A stretch of 64,000 nt of DNA, taken from Akkermansia muciniphila (GTDB taxonomy: Bacteria; Verrucomicrobiota; Verrucomicrobiia; Limisphaerales; BJHT01). The stretch is from positions 124,001 through 188,000 of the forward strand of contig CAMAUZ010000001.1 in NCBI GenBank assembly GCA_945861535.1, given 5' to 3'. Of this stretch, positions 28,511 through 37,210 are shown piece after piece. Below the pieces are notes generated by a model. It did not search any database. It had not been told where the DNA came from and saw only the letters and a list, made by a program, of their open reading frames with translations. The first letter of the stretch is position 1, and each line of letters opens with the position of its first letter. The position numbers and the translations under genes were made by a program.

Positions 28511-29845
28511 ATGAAAACCATCCGCCCACTGTCCCTCATTCTCGCCGGCCTCGTCCTCGGCGCTTCCCCGAGCCACGCCCGCATCAACGTCGTCTCCCTT
28601 CCCGGTCGCGACTCCGTCCAGCTCACCATCTATAACTCCGCCGACCTTACCTTGGTCAAAGAGACTCGCGCCCTCACCTTCCGCAAGGGCCTCAATAAAC
28701 TCGAATTCTCCTGGGCCAACACCCTCATCGACCCCACCTCCGTCGAGTTCCGCGCCCTCACCGCCGCCGACCAGGTCGAAGTCCTCGACGTCAGCTTCCC
28801 CCCCCGCGTCACCAACACCCTGGAGTGGCGCATCAACTCCGAGTTCGCCGGCGAAGTTACCGTCGAGATTCGCTACTTCACCAGCGGCATCAACTGGTCT
28901 GCCGATTATGTCGCCGAGGTCAACCAGACCGAGAAACTCATGCAACTCGCCGGTTACGTCCGCGTGAACAACAACTCCGGCGAAGACTACGAAAACGCCC
29001 AGGTCCGCCTCGTCGTCGGCACCATCCGCCTCGTCGAGGACATCGCCCAACTCGCCCGCCAGGGCCGCCCCGGCGGCCAGCCTGCGCCCACCGTCACCAG
29101 CGCCCCCGCCGCGCCAGCACCGGTCGTCATGTTCCGCCGCGAATCCGGCATGGCCCTCGCCAAAGCCACCGCCGCTTCCGAAAGCCGGCCTCGCGAGGTT
29201 GTGAAGGAAGGCCTCTCCGAATATTTCCTCTACACCGTCGAAGGCCGTGACACGATCCCCAACGGCTGGGCCAAACGCATGCCCTCCTTCCGCACCCCCG
29301 GCGTCACCATCGCCAGCTATTACAAATTCGAGACCGAGCAATGGGGAAACCAGGCCATGCGCTTCCTCCGCTTCAAAAACGACAAGGACAGCAAACTCGG
29401 CAACGAACCCCTCCCCGACGGCGCCGTACGCGTCTTCCGCGTCGCCACTGCCGATCAGCTCTACGCCTATGTCGGCGCGACCTCGGTGAAATACATCCCC
29501 ATCAACGAACAGGTCGAACTCGAACTGGGAGCCGACCAGGACGTACTCATCAAGCCCACTCTGATGAACTGGGAGAAAACCAACCTCGCCTTCGATCAAT
29601 CCGGCAACGTGAAAGGCTGGAACCTCAAGGAAACCTGGAAACTCGAACTCCAGAACTCCCGCGACATCGACGTCACCGTCGACATCCGCCGCAATTTTCA
29701 AGGCGACTGGACCCTCACCACCACCGTCGCCAACGAGAAAGTGGACGCCCGAAAAATCAAGTTCGTCGTCCCCCTCAAGTCCCGCGAAAAGCGCGACATC
29801 ACCTACGACGTCGTCACCCGCCACGGCAGCAACGCCACGCGCTGA
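28511..29845 (+). CDS. DUF4139-type secreted protein, array copy 1
   Basis: A 444-residue protein with a compact signal peptide (MKTIRPLSLILAGLVLGA, cut near 23), the only one of the five close copies without a repeat-derived leader, so it probably shows the ancestral start. Conserved N-half: RINVVSLPGRDSVQLTIYNS through GTIRLVEDIA. Variable segment about 29060-29193 (Pro/Ala-rich). Conserved C-half from LSEYFLYTVEGRDTIP to VTRHG(S/T)xATR. The motif pair YFTSGxxWSADYVAEV and NNSGEDYEN matches DUF4139. The 35-base gap from the previous gene indicates one operon. Confidence 0.82.
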   Translation: MKTIRPLSLILAGLVLGASPSHARINVVSLPGRDSVQLTIYNSADLTLVKETRALTFRKGLNKLEFSWANTLIDPTSVEFRALTAADQVEVLDVSFPPRVTNTLEWRINSEFAGEVTVEIRYFTSGINWSADYVAEVNQTEKLMQLAGYVRVNNNSGEDYENAQVRLVVGTIRLVEDIAQLARQGRPGGQPAPTVTSAPAAPAPVVMFRRESGMALAKATAASESRPREVVKEGLSEYFLYTVEGRDTIPNGWAKRMPSFRTPGVTIASYYKFETEQWGNQAMRFLRFKNDKDSKLGNEPLPDGAVRVFRVATADQLYAYVGATSVKYIPINEQVELELGADQDVLIKPTLMNWEKTNLAFDQSGNVKGWNLKETWKLELQNSRDIDVTVDIRRNFQGDWTLTTTVANEKVDARKIKFVVPLKSREKRDITYDVVTRHGSNATR

Positions 29846-29872
29846 GTTACAGCCAACTCCGCGCCCGCCGCT

Positions 29873-31330
29873 ATGAATCCCGCCACCACCGCGCCTGCCT
29901 CGGACCTCCCTCTCCCGTCAATGGGGAGAGGGAATGAGGGTGAGGGGTGCTTCCATCCAAGACACACCTACTCGACAACAACGCCCTCCCGCCATCTCCC
30001 CCTCCCTCTGTCCCTCTGTCTCTCCCTCCTCCTCCTCGCCGCCCCCGCCTCCGCCCGCATCAACGTCACCTCCCTCCCCGGGCGCGACTCCGTGCAACTC
30101 ACCATCTATAACTCTGCCGACCTCACCCTGGTCCGAGAAACCCGCCTGCTCACCTTTCGCAAAGGTCTCAACAAGCTCGAATTCTCCTGGGCCAACACCC
30201 TGATCGATCCCACCTCCGTCGAGTTCCGCGCCCTCACCCGCCCTGACGAAATCGACGTCCTCGACGTGAGCTTTCCCCCACGCGTCACCAACACCCTCGA
30301 GTGGCGCATCCAGAGCGAGTTCGCCGGCGAAGTCACCGTCGAGATTCGCTACTTCACCAGCGGCATCAGTTGGTCCGCCGACTATGTCGCCGAAGTCAAC
30401 CAACCCGAGAAACTCATGCAACTCGCGGGCAACGTCCGCGTGAACAACAACTCCGGCGAAGACTACGAAAACACCCAGGTCCGCCTCGTCGTCGGCACCA
30501 TCCGTCTCGTCGAAGACATCGCCACCCTCGCCACCCCCCGCGCCGATTCCGAGCGCGGACAAAGAGTTCCCCAACCAGTAATCCGCTCATTCTCCGTCAT
30601 GGAGAAGGCCAAGAAAGACATGAGCGATCTTTCCCTCGACGTTGAGCGCCTTGCCGACGCCAAAGGGGAGAAACAGAAAGCCATCGCCAAAGAGAGTCTC
30701 TCCGAATACTTCCTCTACACCGTCGAAGGCCGCGACACGATCCCCACCGGTTGGGGCAAACGCCTGCCCTCCTTCACCACTCCCGGCGTTCCCATTGTCT
30801 CCCTCTACAAATTCGAGCGCGAACGCTGGGGCCAGCAGGTCATGCGCTATCTCTCCTTCACCAACAGCGCCGCCGCCCAGCTTGGCAAAGAGCCGCTCCC
30901 CGACGGTCGCGTCCAGGCCTTCCGCGCCCGCACCCCCGACCGCCTCCTGGCCTATCTCGGCGCCACCGCCGTGAAATACATCCCCATCAACGAAAGCGTC
31001 GAACTCGAACTCGGCCCCGACCAGGAAGTCCTCGTCAAACCCACCCTGATGAACTGGGAGAAAACCAACCTCGCCTTCGACGCCAACGGCAATGTCAAAG
31101 GCTGGAACCTCAAGGAAACCTGGAAGCTCGAACTCCAAAACTCCCGCGACATCGACATCACCGTTGACCTCCGCCGCTCCTTCCGCGGCGACTGGACCCT
31201 CACCACCACCGCCCGTTACGAGAAAGTCGATGCGAACAAAGTGAAATTCCTCATCCCCTTGCAGCCCCGCGAAAAACGCGAACTCACCTACGACCTCGTC
31301 ACCCGCCTCGGTAGCAACGCAACGCGCTGA
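29873..31330 (+). CDS. DUF4139-type secreted protein, array copy 2
   Basis: A 485-residue frame from ATG 29873, 28 bases after copy 1. The hydrophobic signal core (LPLPLSLCLSLLLLAAPASA) starts only near residue 42; the leader before it includes a family B repeat read as LPLPSMGRGNEGEG. The ATG inside this repeat is a second possible start. The halves match copy 1. The variable segment (about 30530-30680) is charged and lysine-rich, with EKAKKDMSDLSLDVERLADA. C-half phrases (ERERWG, VMRYLSFTNS) pair it with copy 4. Confidence 0.8.
   Translation: MNPATTAPASDLPLPSMGRGNEGEGCFHPRHTYSTTTPSRHLPLPLSLCLSLLLLAAPASARINVTSLPGRDSVQLTIYNSADLTLVRETRLLTFRKGLNKLEFSWANTLIDPTSVEFRALTRPDEIDVLDVSFPPRVTNTLEWRIQSEFAGEVTVEIRYFTSGISWSADYVAEVNQPEKLMQLAGNVRVNNNSGEDYENTQVRLVVGTIRLVEDIATLATPRADSERGQRVPQPVIRSFSVMEKAKKDMSDLSLDVERLADAKGEKQKAIAKESLSEYFLYTVEGRDTIPTGWGKRLPSFTTPGVPIVSLYKFERERWGQQVMRYLSFTNSAAAQLGKEPLPDGRVQAFRARTPDRLLAYLGATAVKYIPINESVELELGPDQEVLVKPTLMNWEKTNLAFDANGNVKGWNLKETWKLELQNSRDIDITVDLRRSFRGDWTLTTTARYEKVDANKVKFLIPLQPREKRELTYDLVTRLGSNATR
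29905..29949. repeat. Family B palindromic repeat in the copy 2 leader
   Basis: CTCCCTCTCCCGTCAATGGG then GAGAGGGAATGAGGGTGAGG forms a hairpin plus tail. Same-orientation copies are at 31475-31522 and 33281-33326, each at the same place in its gene. Confidence 0.85.
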
Positions 31331-31357
31331 TCCGCCGCAACCTCCCCACCCGCCGCC

Positions 31358-32902
31358 ATGAATCCCGTCGCTCGCTTCCTATCCAGCCCCGTCCGCCGGC
31401 GCGCGAGCGTCTTGGACTGCGGTGGTCCTCCGCCGCTCTCCGCGGGTGTGATTGCAAGAAACGCGCCCGCATCCGGCCTCCCTCTCCCCTCAATGGGGAG
31501 AGGGAATGAGGGTGAGGGGTGGTCCAACCCACGACGTCCATTCTCGCCGTCCCTCTGTCTTCTCTTCCTCCTCGCCCTTACTTCCCTCGTCCACGCCCGC
31601 ATCAACGTCACCTCCTTCCCCGGACGCGACTCCGTCCAGCTCACCATCTACAACTCCGCCGACCTCACCCTCGTCAAAGAAACCCGCCTCCTCACCTTCC
31701 GCAAAGGGCTCAACAAGCTCGAATTCTCCTGGGCCAACACCCTCATCGACCCCACCTCCGTCGAGTTCCGCGCCCTCACCCGCCCCGATGAAATAGAGAT
31801 TCTCGATGTGAGCTTCCCCCCGCGCGTGACCAACACCCTCGAGTGGCGCATCCAGAGTGAGTTCGCCGGCGAAGTCACCGTAGAAATTCGCTACTTCACC
31901 AGCGGCATCAGTTGGTCGGCTGACTATGTCGCCGAGGTCAACCAGCCCGAAAAACTAATGCAGTTGGCAGGCAACGTCCGCGTGACCAATAAGTCCGGCG
32001 AAGACTACGAAAACACCTCCATCCGCCTCGTCGTCGGGACCATCCGCCTCGTCGAAAACATCGCCGACCTTGCCCGCCGCGGTGAGGAAGGCCGTGACAA
32101 AGATGGCGAAAAACTCAGTCGGCTCCGGGACGAATCGAAAAAGATGGATGGGATGAAACGGCTCGAACCCGCCGATTCGCTTGCCTTCGGCAACGCCGCC
32201 CGCAAACGCAGTGGTGTCGCCAATGGTCTGGAGCTTGAGGACCGCCGGCGCGAAATCACCAAGGAAGCCCTCTCCGAATATTTCCTCTACAGCGTCGAAG
32301 GTCGCGACACCATCCCCACCGGCTGGTCCAAGCGCCTTCCCTCCTTCAGCACCCCCGCTGTTCCCCTTGTGTCACTCTACAAATTCGAGGCCGAGCAATG
32401 GGGCGCAACCGTCCAGCGCTTCTACGCCTTCACCAACAACACCGCCAGCAAGCTCGGCAAAGAGCCGCTGCCCGACGGTGCCGTCCGCGCCTTCCGCACC
32501 ATCACCGACGACCGCCTCCTCGCCTATGTCGGCGCGACCGCCGTGAAATATATCCCCATCAACGAGCGCGTGGAAATGGGCCTCGGCCCCGATTCCGAAA
32601 TCCTCGTCAAACCCACGCTCATGAATTGGGAGAAGACCAATCTGGATTTCGACGCCAACGGCAACGTGAAGGGTTGGGACCTCAAACAGATTTGGAAACT
32701 CGAACTCCAAAACTCCCGCGACATCGACATCGCCCTCGACATCCGCCGCAACTTCTCCGGCGATTGGACCCTCACGACTCCCGATACCTATGAGAAGGTG
32801 GATGCCAACAAGGTGAAATTCCTAGTCCCCCTAAAGCCCCGCGAGAAACGCGAACTCAACTACGAGCTGCTCACCCGCCTCGGCACCAACGCCACTCGCT
32901 AA
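31358..32902 (+). CDS. DUF4139-type secreted protein, array copy 3
   Basis: A 514-residue frame from ATG 31358. A long leader, part of it a family B repeat, precedes the signal core SPSLCLLFLLALTSLVHA (about residues 64-81). The conserved halves match the other copies; NKSGEDYEN and the C-half EAEQWGA, RFYAFTNNTASKLGKEPLPD pair it with copy 5. The variable segment (about 32080-32258) is highly charged, with EEGRDKDGEKLSRLRDESKK. No ATG, GTG or TTG close to the signal core other than the one in the repeat was found, so the leader start must be upstream of or within the repeat. Confidence 0.8.
   Translation: MNPVARFLSSPVRRRASVLDCGGPPPLSAGVIARNAPASGLPLPSMGRGNEGEGWSNPRRPFSPSLCLLFLLALTSLVHARINVTSFPGRDSVQLTIYNSADLTLVKETRLLTFRKGLNKLEFSWANTLIDPTSVEFRALTRPDEIEILDVSFPPRVTNTLEWRIQSEFAGEVTVEIRYFTSGISWSADYVAEVNQPEKLMQLAGNVRVTNKSGEDYENTSIRLVVGTIRLVENIADLARRGEEGRDKDGEKLSRLRDESKKMDGMKRLEPADSLAFGNAARKRSGVANGLELEDRRREITKEALSEYFLYSVEGRDTIPTGWSKRLPSFSTPAVPLVSLYKFEAEQWGATVQRFYAFTNNTASKLGKEPLPDGAVRAFRTITDDRLLAYVGATAVKYIPINERVEMGLGPDSEILVKPTLMNWEKTNLDFDANGNVKGWDLKQIWKLELQNSRDIDIALDIRRNFSGDWTLTTPDTYEKVDANKVKFLVPLKPREKRELNYELLTRLGTNATR
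31475..31522. repeat. Family B palindromic repeat in the copy 3 leader
   Basis: Reads CTCCCTCTCCCCTCAATGGG and continues GAGAGGGAATGAGGGTGAGG. It is translated in the same frame as in copies 2 and 4. Confidence 0.85.
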
Positions 32903-32918
32903 ACACTCCCCCGCGTCA

Positions 32919-34688
32919 ATGAACACTACCGTCTCTGCCCCTGCCCGTAGCCGCCGACGTGAGGAGGCGGATCGGCTGTCGTGCGGACACTCACCCTCGC
33001 TCCCTGAACCCGCTATCAATCGTTGCGAAAGTTCGTCCCGGGACCGGGGCAACAAGCAGCGCGTCCTTCTCCCTCGCCCCGTGAGGCACGAACGGGGAGA
33101 GGGCAGGGGAGAGGGGTGCTTCACCATTACGAACGGCCCAACCTTGCGGAGCGCCTCCTCTCCACAACCCGCTCCTCCATTCCGAATGGAGGAGAGGGAG
33201 CCGGAGGCACCGGCGCGGACAGCACGCATTTTCGCAAGAACTGATGCGGGTGCGATTGCGAGAAACGCCCCCGCATCCGGCCTCCCTCTCCCCTCAACGG
33301 GGAGAGGGAATGAGGGTGAGGGGTGGTTTAACCCACGACGCCCATTCTCGCCGTCCCTCTGTCTCCTACTCCTCCTCGCCCTTACTTCCATCGCACACGC
33401 CCGCATCAATGTCACCTCCCTCCCCGGCCGCGAATCTGTCCAACTCACCATCTACAACTCCGCCGACCTCACCCTGGTCAAAGAGACCCGCCTCCTCACC
33501 TTCCGCAAAGGCCTGAACAAACTCGAATTCTCCTGGGCCAACACTCTCATCGACCCCACCTCTGTCGAGTTCCGCGCCCTCACCGCCGCCGATCAAGTCG
33601 AAGTCCTCGATGTGAGTTTCCCGCCGCGAGTCACCAACACCCTCGAGTGGCGTATTCAGAGCGAGTTTGCCGGCGAAGTCACCGTAGAAATTCGCTACTT
33701 CACCAGCGGCATAAGCTGGTCGGCTGACTATGTCGCTGAAGTCAATCAACCCGAGAAACTCATGCAGCTCGCGGGCAATGTCCGCGTGACCAATAACTCC
33801 GGCGAAGACTACGAAAACACCTCCGTCCGCCTCGTCGTCGGCACCATCCGTCTCGTCGAGAACATCGCCGACCTCGCCCGCCGCTGGCAGGAGCGTGCGG
33901 AGGCAGAGGGTCAGAAGGCCTCCAGTCCAAACCGAAATCTTGTGCGGGCCGTACTTGAACTCAGTGACAGCCTGGCGGAAGAAGCCGCACCTTCCGCCAA
34001 GGATGGCCGGTTGGGGGCGAGACAGGAGCGCCTCAAAGCCGTCGCCAAGGAAGCCCTCTCTGAATATTTCCTCTACACCGTCGAGGGCCGCGACACGATC
34101 CCCACCGGCTGGTCCAAGCGGCTTCCCTCCTTTACTGCGCCCGGCGTGCCGATCACGGCGCTCTACAAATTCGAGCGCGAGCGCTGGGGCGCCCAAGTCA
34201 TGCGCTACCTCTCCTTCACCAACAGTCCCGACGCCAAGCTCGGCAAGGAACCGCTCCCCGACGGCCGCGTCCAAGCCTTCCGCCTCGACACCCCCGACCG
34301 CCTGCTGAGCTACCTCGGCGCGACCGCCGTGAAATACATCCCCATCAACGAAAGCGTCGAACTGGAACTCGGCGCCGACCAGAACGTGTTGGTGAAACCC
34401 ACGCTGATGAACTGGGAGAAGACCAACCTTGCCTTCGACGACAACGGGAATGTCAAAGGCTGGAACATCAAGGAAACTTGGAAGCTGGAACTTCAGAACT
34501 CCCGCGACATCGCCGTCACCGTGGACCTTCGCCGCAACTTTCGCGGGGACTGGACCCTCACGACTACCGATACCTACGAGAAGGTGGACGCCAACAAAGT
34601 GAAGTTCCTGATCCTCCTGAAGCCCCGCGAGAAACGCGAACTCACCTACGAGTTGCTGACCCGCCTCGGCACCAACGCCACCCGCTGA
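32919..34688 (+). CDS. DUF4139-type secreted protein, array copy 4 (longest leader)
   Basis: A 589-residue frame from ATG 32919, 17 bases after copy 3. About 145 residues of leader precede the signal core (SPSLCLLLLLALTSIAHA). That leader is almost all repeat: family A at 32947, the composite element 33018-33244 and family B at 33281. The N-half phrase TAADQVEVLDVSF is shared with copy 1, but the C-half (ERERWG, VMRYLSFTNS, RVQAFR) is shared with copy 2. The variable segment spans about 33880-34037. Whether the whole leader is translated is unclear; a start inside it is likely. Confidence 0.75.
   Translation: MNTTVSAPARSRRREEADRLSCGHSPSLPEPAINRCESSSRDRGNKQRVLLPRPVRHERGEGRGEGCFTITNGPTLRSASSPQPAPPFRMEEREPEAPARTARIFARTDAGAIARNAPASGLPLPSTGRGNEGEGWFNPRRPFSPSLCLLLLLALTSIAHARINVTSLPGRESVQLTIYNSADLTLVKETRLLTFRKGLNKLEFSWANTLIDPTSVEFRALTAADQVEVLDVSFPPRVTNTLEWRIQSEFAGEVTVEIRYFTSGISWSADYVAEVNQPEKLMQLAGNVRVTNNSGEDYENTSVRLVVGTIRLVENIADLARRWQERAEAEGQKASSPNRNLVRAVLELSDSLAEEAAPSAKDGRLGARQERLKAVAKEALSEYFLYTVEGRDTIPTGWSKRLPSFTAPGVPITALYKFERERWGAQVMRYLSFTNSPDAKLGKEPLPDGRVQAFRLDTPDRLLSYLGATAVKYIPINESVELELGADQNVLVKPTLMNWEKTNLAFDDNGNVKGWNIKETWKLELQNSRDIAVTVDLRRNFRGDWTLTTTDTYEKVDANKVKFLILLKPREKRELTYELLTRLGTNATR
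32947..32971. repeat. Family A repeat in the copy 4 leader
   Basis: Full GTAGCCGCCGACGTGAGGAG core, 28 bases after the putative ATG of copy 4. Confidence 0.8.
33018..33244. repeat. Composite palindromic element (copy 2)
   Basis: Same module order and orientation as 9955-10190: ATCAATCGTTGCGAAAGTTC, CGCCCCGTGAGGCACGAACG, GAGAGGGCAGGGGAGAGGGG, CTCCATTCCGAATGGAGGAG, ending near ACTGATG. It sits inside the open leader of copy 4. Confidence 0.8.
33281..33326. repeat. Family B palindromic repeat in the copy 4 leader
   Basis: As in copies 2 and 3, but CAACGG replaces CAATGG with compensation kept in the stem, so the internal ATG is lost. Confidence 0.85.
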
Positions 34689-34704
34689 TTACCCACCCGC
34701 GTCA

Positions 34705-36213
34705 ATGAACCCCACCGACGCCCTACACCCACCCACGCTCCCGGAAGCCGATATGGCAGACGAATGGGGGCAGACGAATACTGCGTCTCCATTCGTCTGC
34801 CCCCATTCGTCTGCCAATCCCGCCCCCACACCCTCACACTCTCACACTCTCACGCGCCGTCTCTCCCTCCCTCGGTCTCTCTGTCTCTCCTTCCTCCTCG
34901 CCCTCACTCTCGCCGCCCCCAGCCACGCCCGTATCAACGTCACCTCCCTCCCCGGCCGCGACTCGGTCCAACTCACGATCTATAACTCGGCCGACCTCAC
35001 ACTTGTCAAAGAAACCCGTCTTCTCACCTTCCGCAAAGGCCTGAACAAACTCGAATTCTCCTGGGCCAACACCCTCATCGACCCCACCTCCGTCGAGTTC
35101 CGCGCCCTCACCCGCCCGGATGAAATAGAGATTCTCGATGTGAGCTTCCCACCGCGCGTGACCAACACTCTCGAGTGGCGGATCCAGAGTGAGTTCGCCG
35201 GCGAAGTAACCGTCGAGATTCGCTACTTCACCAGTGGCATCCGTTGGTCCGCCGACTATGTCGCCGAAGTCAACCAACCCGAGAAACTCATGCAGCTCGC
35301 CGGCAACGTCCGTGTGACCAATAAGTCCGGCGAAGACTACGAAAACACCGCCGTCCGCCTCGTCGTCGGCACCATCCGCCTGGTCGAGGACATCGCCGGT
35401 TTAGCCCGGCGCGGGCAGGAACTGGACAAGGAACTGGCTAGCTCGCTGCGGAACCGGGGCAACCTCGGCCTCGTTACCAGCGATTTCGCCACTACTTCCG
35501 GCACCGTTTGGTTCGGCGGAATTGCCGGCGGCGGCGCCGGTGGCAAAGAACAAAAGCTGCGCGAGGTCGTAAAAGAGAGCCTCTCCGAATATTTCCTCTA
35601 CAGCGTCGAAGGCCGCGACACGATCCCTACCGGCTGGTCCAAGCGTCTCCCTTCCTTCAACACTCCCGCGGTCCCGCTTGTGTCACTCTACAAATTCGAG
35701 GCCGAGCAATGGGGTGCGAACGTCGTGCGCTTCTACGCCTTCACCAACAACACCGCCAGCAAGCTGGGCAAGGAGCCGCTCCCCGACGGTGCCGTCCGCG
35801 CCTTCCGCACTGTCACCGAGGACCGCCTGCTTGCCTACGTCGGCGCGACCACCGTGAAATACATTCCCATCAACGAGCGCGTCGAGATGGACCTCGGCCC
35901 TGACGCCGGCGTCTTGGTGACACCCACGCTGATGAACTGGGAGAAAACCAACCTTGCCTTCGACGCTGCTGGCAACCTCACCGGTTGGACCACCAAAGCC
36001 ACCTGGGAGATCGAGCTTCAGAACTCCCGCGACATCGACATTCGCCTCGATATCCGCCGCAACTTCTCCGGCGACTGGTCGTTGGATACCCAGACACCCT
36101 TTGAAAAGATGGACGCCAACAAAGTGAAGTTCCTCCTCCCGCTCCAGCCCCGTGAGAAACAGAAACTCACCTACACCCTCACCACCCGCCACGGCACGAG
36201 TGCCACGCGGTGA
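34705..36213 (+). CDS. DUF4139-type secreted protein, array copy 5
   Basis: A 502-residue frame from ATG 34705. The leader carries a family K inverted repeat (34755-34815), read as DEWGQTNTASPFVCPHSS, before the signal core SLPRSLCLSFLLALTLAAPSHA. The halves match the other copies, closest to copy 3 (RPDEIEILDVSF; RFYAFTNNTASKLGKEPLPD). The variable segment (about 35408-35567) is glycine-rich, with SGTVWFGGIAGGGAGG, unlike the charged ones of copies 2-4. The C-terminal domain is the most diverged (TGWTTKATWEIELQNSRDID). Confidence 0.8.
   Translation: MNPTDALHPPTLPEADMADEWGQTNTASPFVCPHSSANPAPTPSHSHTLTRRLSLPRSLCLSFLLALTLAAPSHARINVTSLPGRDSVQLTIYNSADLTLVKETRLLTFRKGLNKLEFSWANTLIDPTSVEFRALTRPDEIEILDVSFPPRVTNTLEWRIQSEFAGEVTVEIRYFTSGIRWSADYVAEVNQPEKLMQLAGNVRVTNKSGEDYENTAVRLVVGTIRLVEDIAGLARRGQELDKELASSLRNRGNLGLVTSDFATTSGTVWFGGIAGGGAGGKEQKLREVVKESLSEYFLYSVEGRDTIPTGWSKRLPSFNTPAVPLVSLYKFEAEQWGANVVRFYAFTNNTASKLGKEPLPDGAVRAFRTVTEDRLLAYVGATTVKYIPINERVEMDLGPDAGVLVTPTLMNWEKTNLAFDAAGNLTGWTTKATWEIELQNSRDIDIRLDIRRNFSGDWSLDTQTPFEKMDANKVKFLLPLQPREKQKLTYTLTTRHGTSATR
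34755..34815. repeat. Family K inverted repeat in the copy 5 leader
   Basis: GGCAGACGAATG is doubled with a GGGG joint, then its exact inverse doubled copy follows after 11 bases. Arms of 25 bases are perfectly complementary. The core word (GACGAA) differs from that at 4058-4136 (GAAAAA). Confidence 0.88.
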
Positions 36214-36240
36214 TTGCGTGAACACTCCCCGCCCGCCTGC

Positions 36241-37065
36241 ATGATCTTTCCCACCGTAGCCCGTAGCCGCCGACGTGAGGAGGCGGATCGGTTGCCATGC
36301 GGACGCGTCCGCCTCCTCACGTCGGCGGCTACGCCGCGCGAGGTACCGCAGGTGTCCTCGCCTGCGAGTTCGCGGGGCGTCTCGCCCCGAGTTGGTACTG
36401 GCGGCGAGACGCCGCCCGAACTCGCAGGCGAGGACGCCTGCGGTACCAAAAGCCCGCCTTTCCCGCGTATCGAGGCTCTTTCTTTTTCCCTTTGTCTCCC
36501 CGTCCTCCTCCTCGTCCTGCTCACCGCCTGCTCCCCATCCAAATTCCCCGAGCCGCCCAAGCCCGCCGCACCCGCTCCCGCCGCCACCAACGCTCCCCCC
36601 GCCGCCCAAGCCCTCTTCGACCGCACCGTCAAAGAGTTCCACCTCCCCTCCGCCGAAGCCTCGGGCGCGCGCCGTAAGGAGCTTCTCGCGCAGGCCGCCG
36701 CCGGCTACGAGCAACTCCTCCGCGAACACCCCACCCACACCAAACTCTGCGCCCAGGCCCTCCGCAGCCTCGCCAACATCCGCGCCACCGAAGGCCGCCT
36801 CGACGACGCCATCTCCCTCCACGCCAGCGTGGCGCAGCGCTATCCGTCCGAGGAATGGGAAGTCCTCCAATCCTGGAAATCCGCCGCCGACCTCCTCGCC
36901 GACGCCCAGCGCACCGCCGAAGCCGCGCCGTTCTACCGCCAGATCATCGAGCGCTTCGACCGCACCAACGCCGCGCCGGTCGTGCAGATTATCGTCCGCT
37001 CCGCGCGCAAGCGTCTCGCCACCCCGCGTCGCCGCCCGCGCCGGTTTTGGGCCGCCGGAATGTGA
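36241..37065 (+). CDS. TPR-like lipoprotein with a repeat-encoded leader
   Basis: A frame of 274 residues from ATG 36241. The hydrophobic core SFSLCLPVLLLVLLTACSPS has a good lipobox (LTAC, C96), so the mature part is a lipoprotein of about 180 residues with tetratricopeptide-like helices (ELLAQAAAGYEQLLREHPTH; AICLHAS-like repeats). Residues about 7-70 are read entirely from family A and family E palindromes. I find no ATG, GTG or TTG between these repeats and the lipoprotein signal, so translation must cross them or the gene is damaged. It is 27 bases after copy 5 and likely in the same operon, possibly as an assembly or anchoring partner. Confidence 0.72.
   Translation: MIFPTVARSRRREEADRLPCGRVRLLTSAATPREVPQVSSPASSRGVSPRVGTGGETPPELAGEDACGTKSPPFPRIEALSFSLCLPVLLLVLLTACSPSKFPEPPKPAAPAPAATNAPPAAQALFDRTVKEFHLPSAEASGARRKELLAQAAAGYEQLLREHPTHTKLCAQALRSLANIRATEGRLDDAISLHASVAQRYPSEEWEVLQSWKSAADLLADAQRTAEAAPFYRQIIERFDRTNAAPVVQIIVRSARKRLATPRRRPRRFWAAGM
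36263..36332. repeat. Family A inverted pair (hairpin)
   Basis: Two full family A cores face each other (36263-36287 and 36308-36332) with a 20-base centre, giving a perfect 25-bp stem. It lies in frame in the lipoprotein leader. Confidence 0.9.
36343..36447. repeat. Stacked palindromic repeat, family E (copy 2)
   Basis: Outer GGTACCGCAGG and CCTGCGGTACC pair; inner hairpins GCGGGGCGTCTCGCCCCG and GGCGGCGAGACGCCGCC. Same orientation and plan as 1988-2094. Confidence 0.85.
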
Positions 37066-37090
37066 CCACAGAGACACGATGAACTCAGAG
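37065..37090. repeat. Family H repeat, single arm
   Basis: ACCACAGAGACACGATGAAC, as in both arms at 7387-7513; it overlaps the lipoprotein stop codon. Confidence 0.75.
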
Positions 37091-37210
37091 AACTGCCCCG
37101 AAGAGAACTCGGTACTACAACTCTTCAAAATCCCCGCGGGCCGCGAGGATTTTGCCGTTGCTCTGGTCGCCACCAGACCACCAGAGAATGGTCGCCGCCG
37201 CCTGGCTCTT

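Noticed and set aside
29060-35567. Diversity-generating retroelement acting on the variable cassettes
   Set aside because: No reverse transcriptase, no template repeat and no adenine-specific substitution pattern are visible; the cassettes differ in length and overall composition.
36241-36450. Declaring the lipoprotein a pseudogene
   Set aside because: The repeat-filled leader keeps the frame open, and neighbouring genes show the same arrangement, so decay is not shown.
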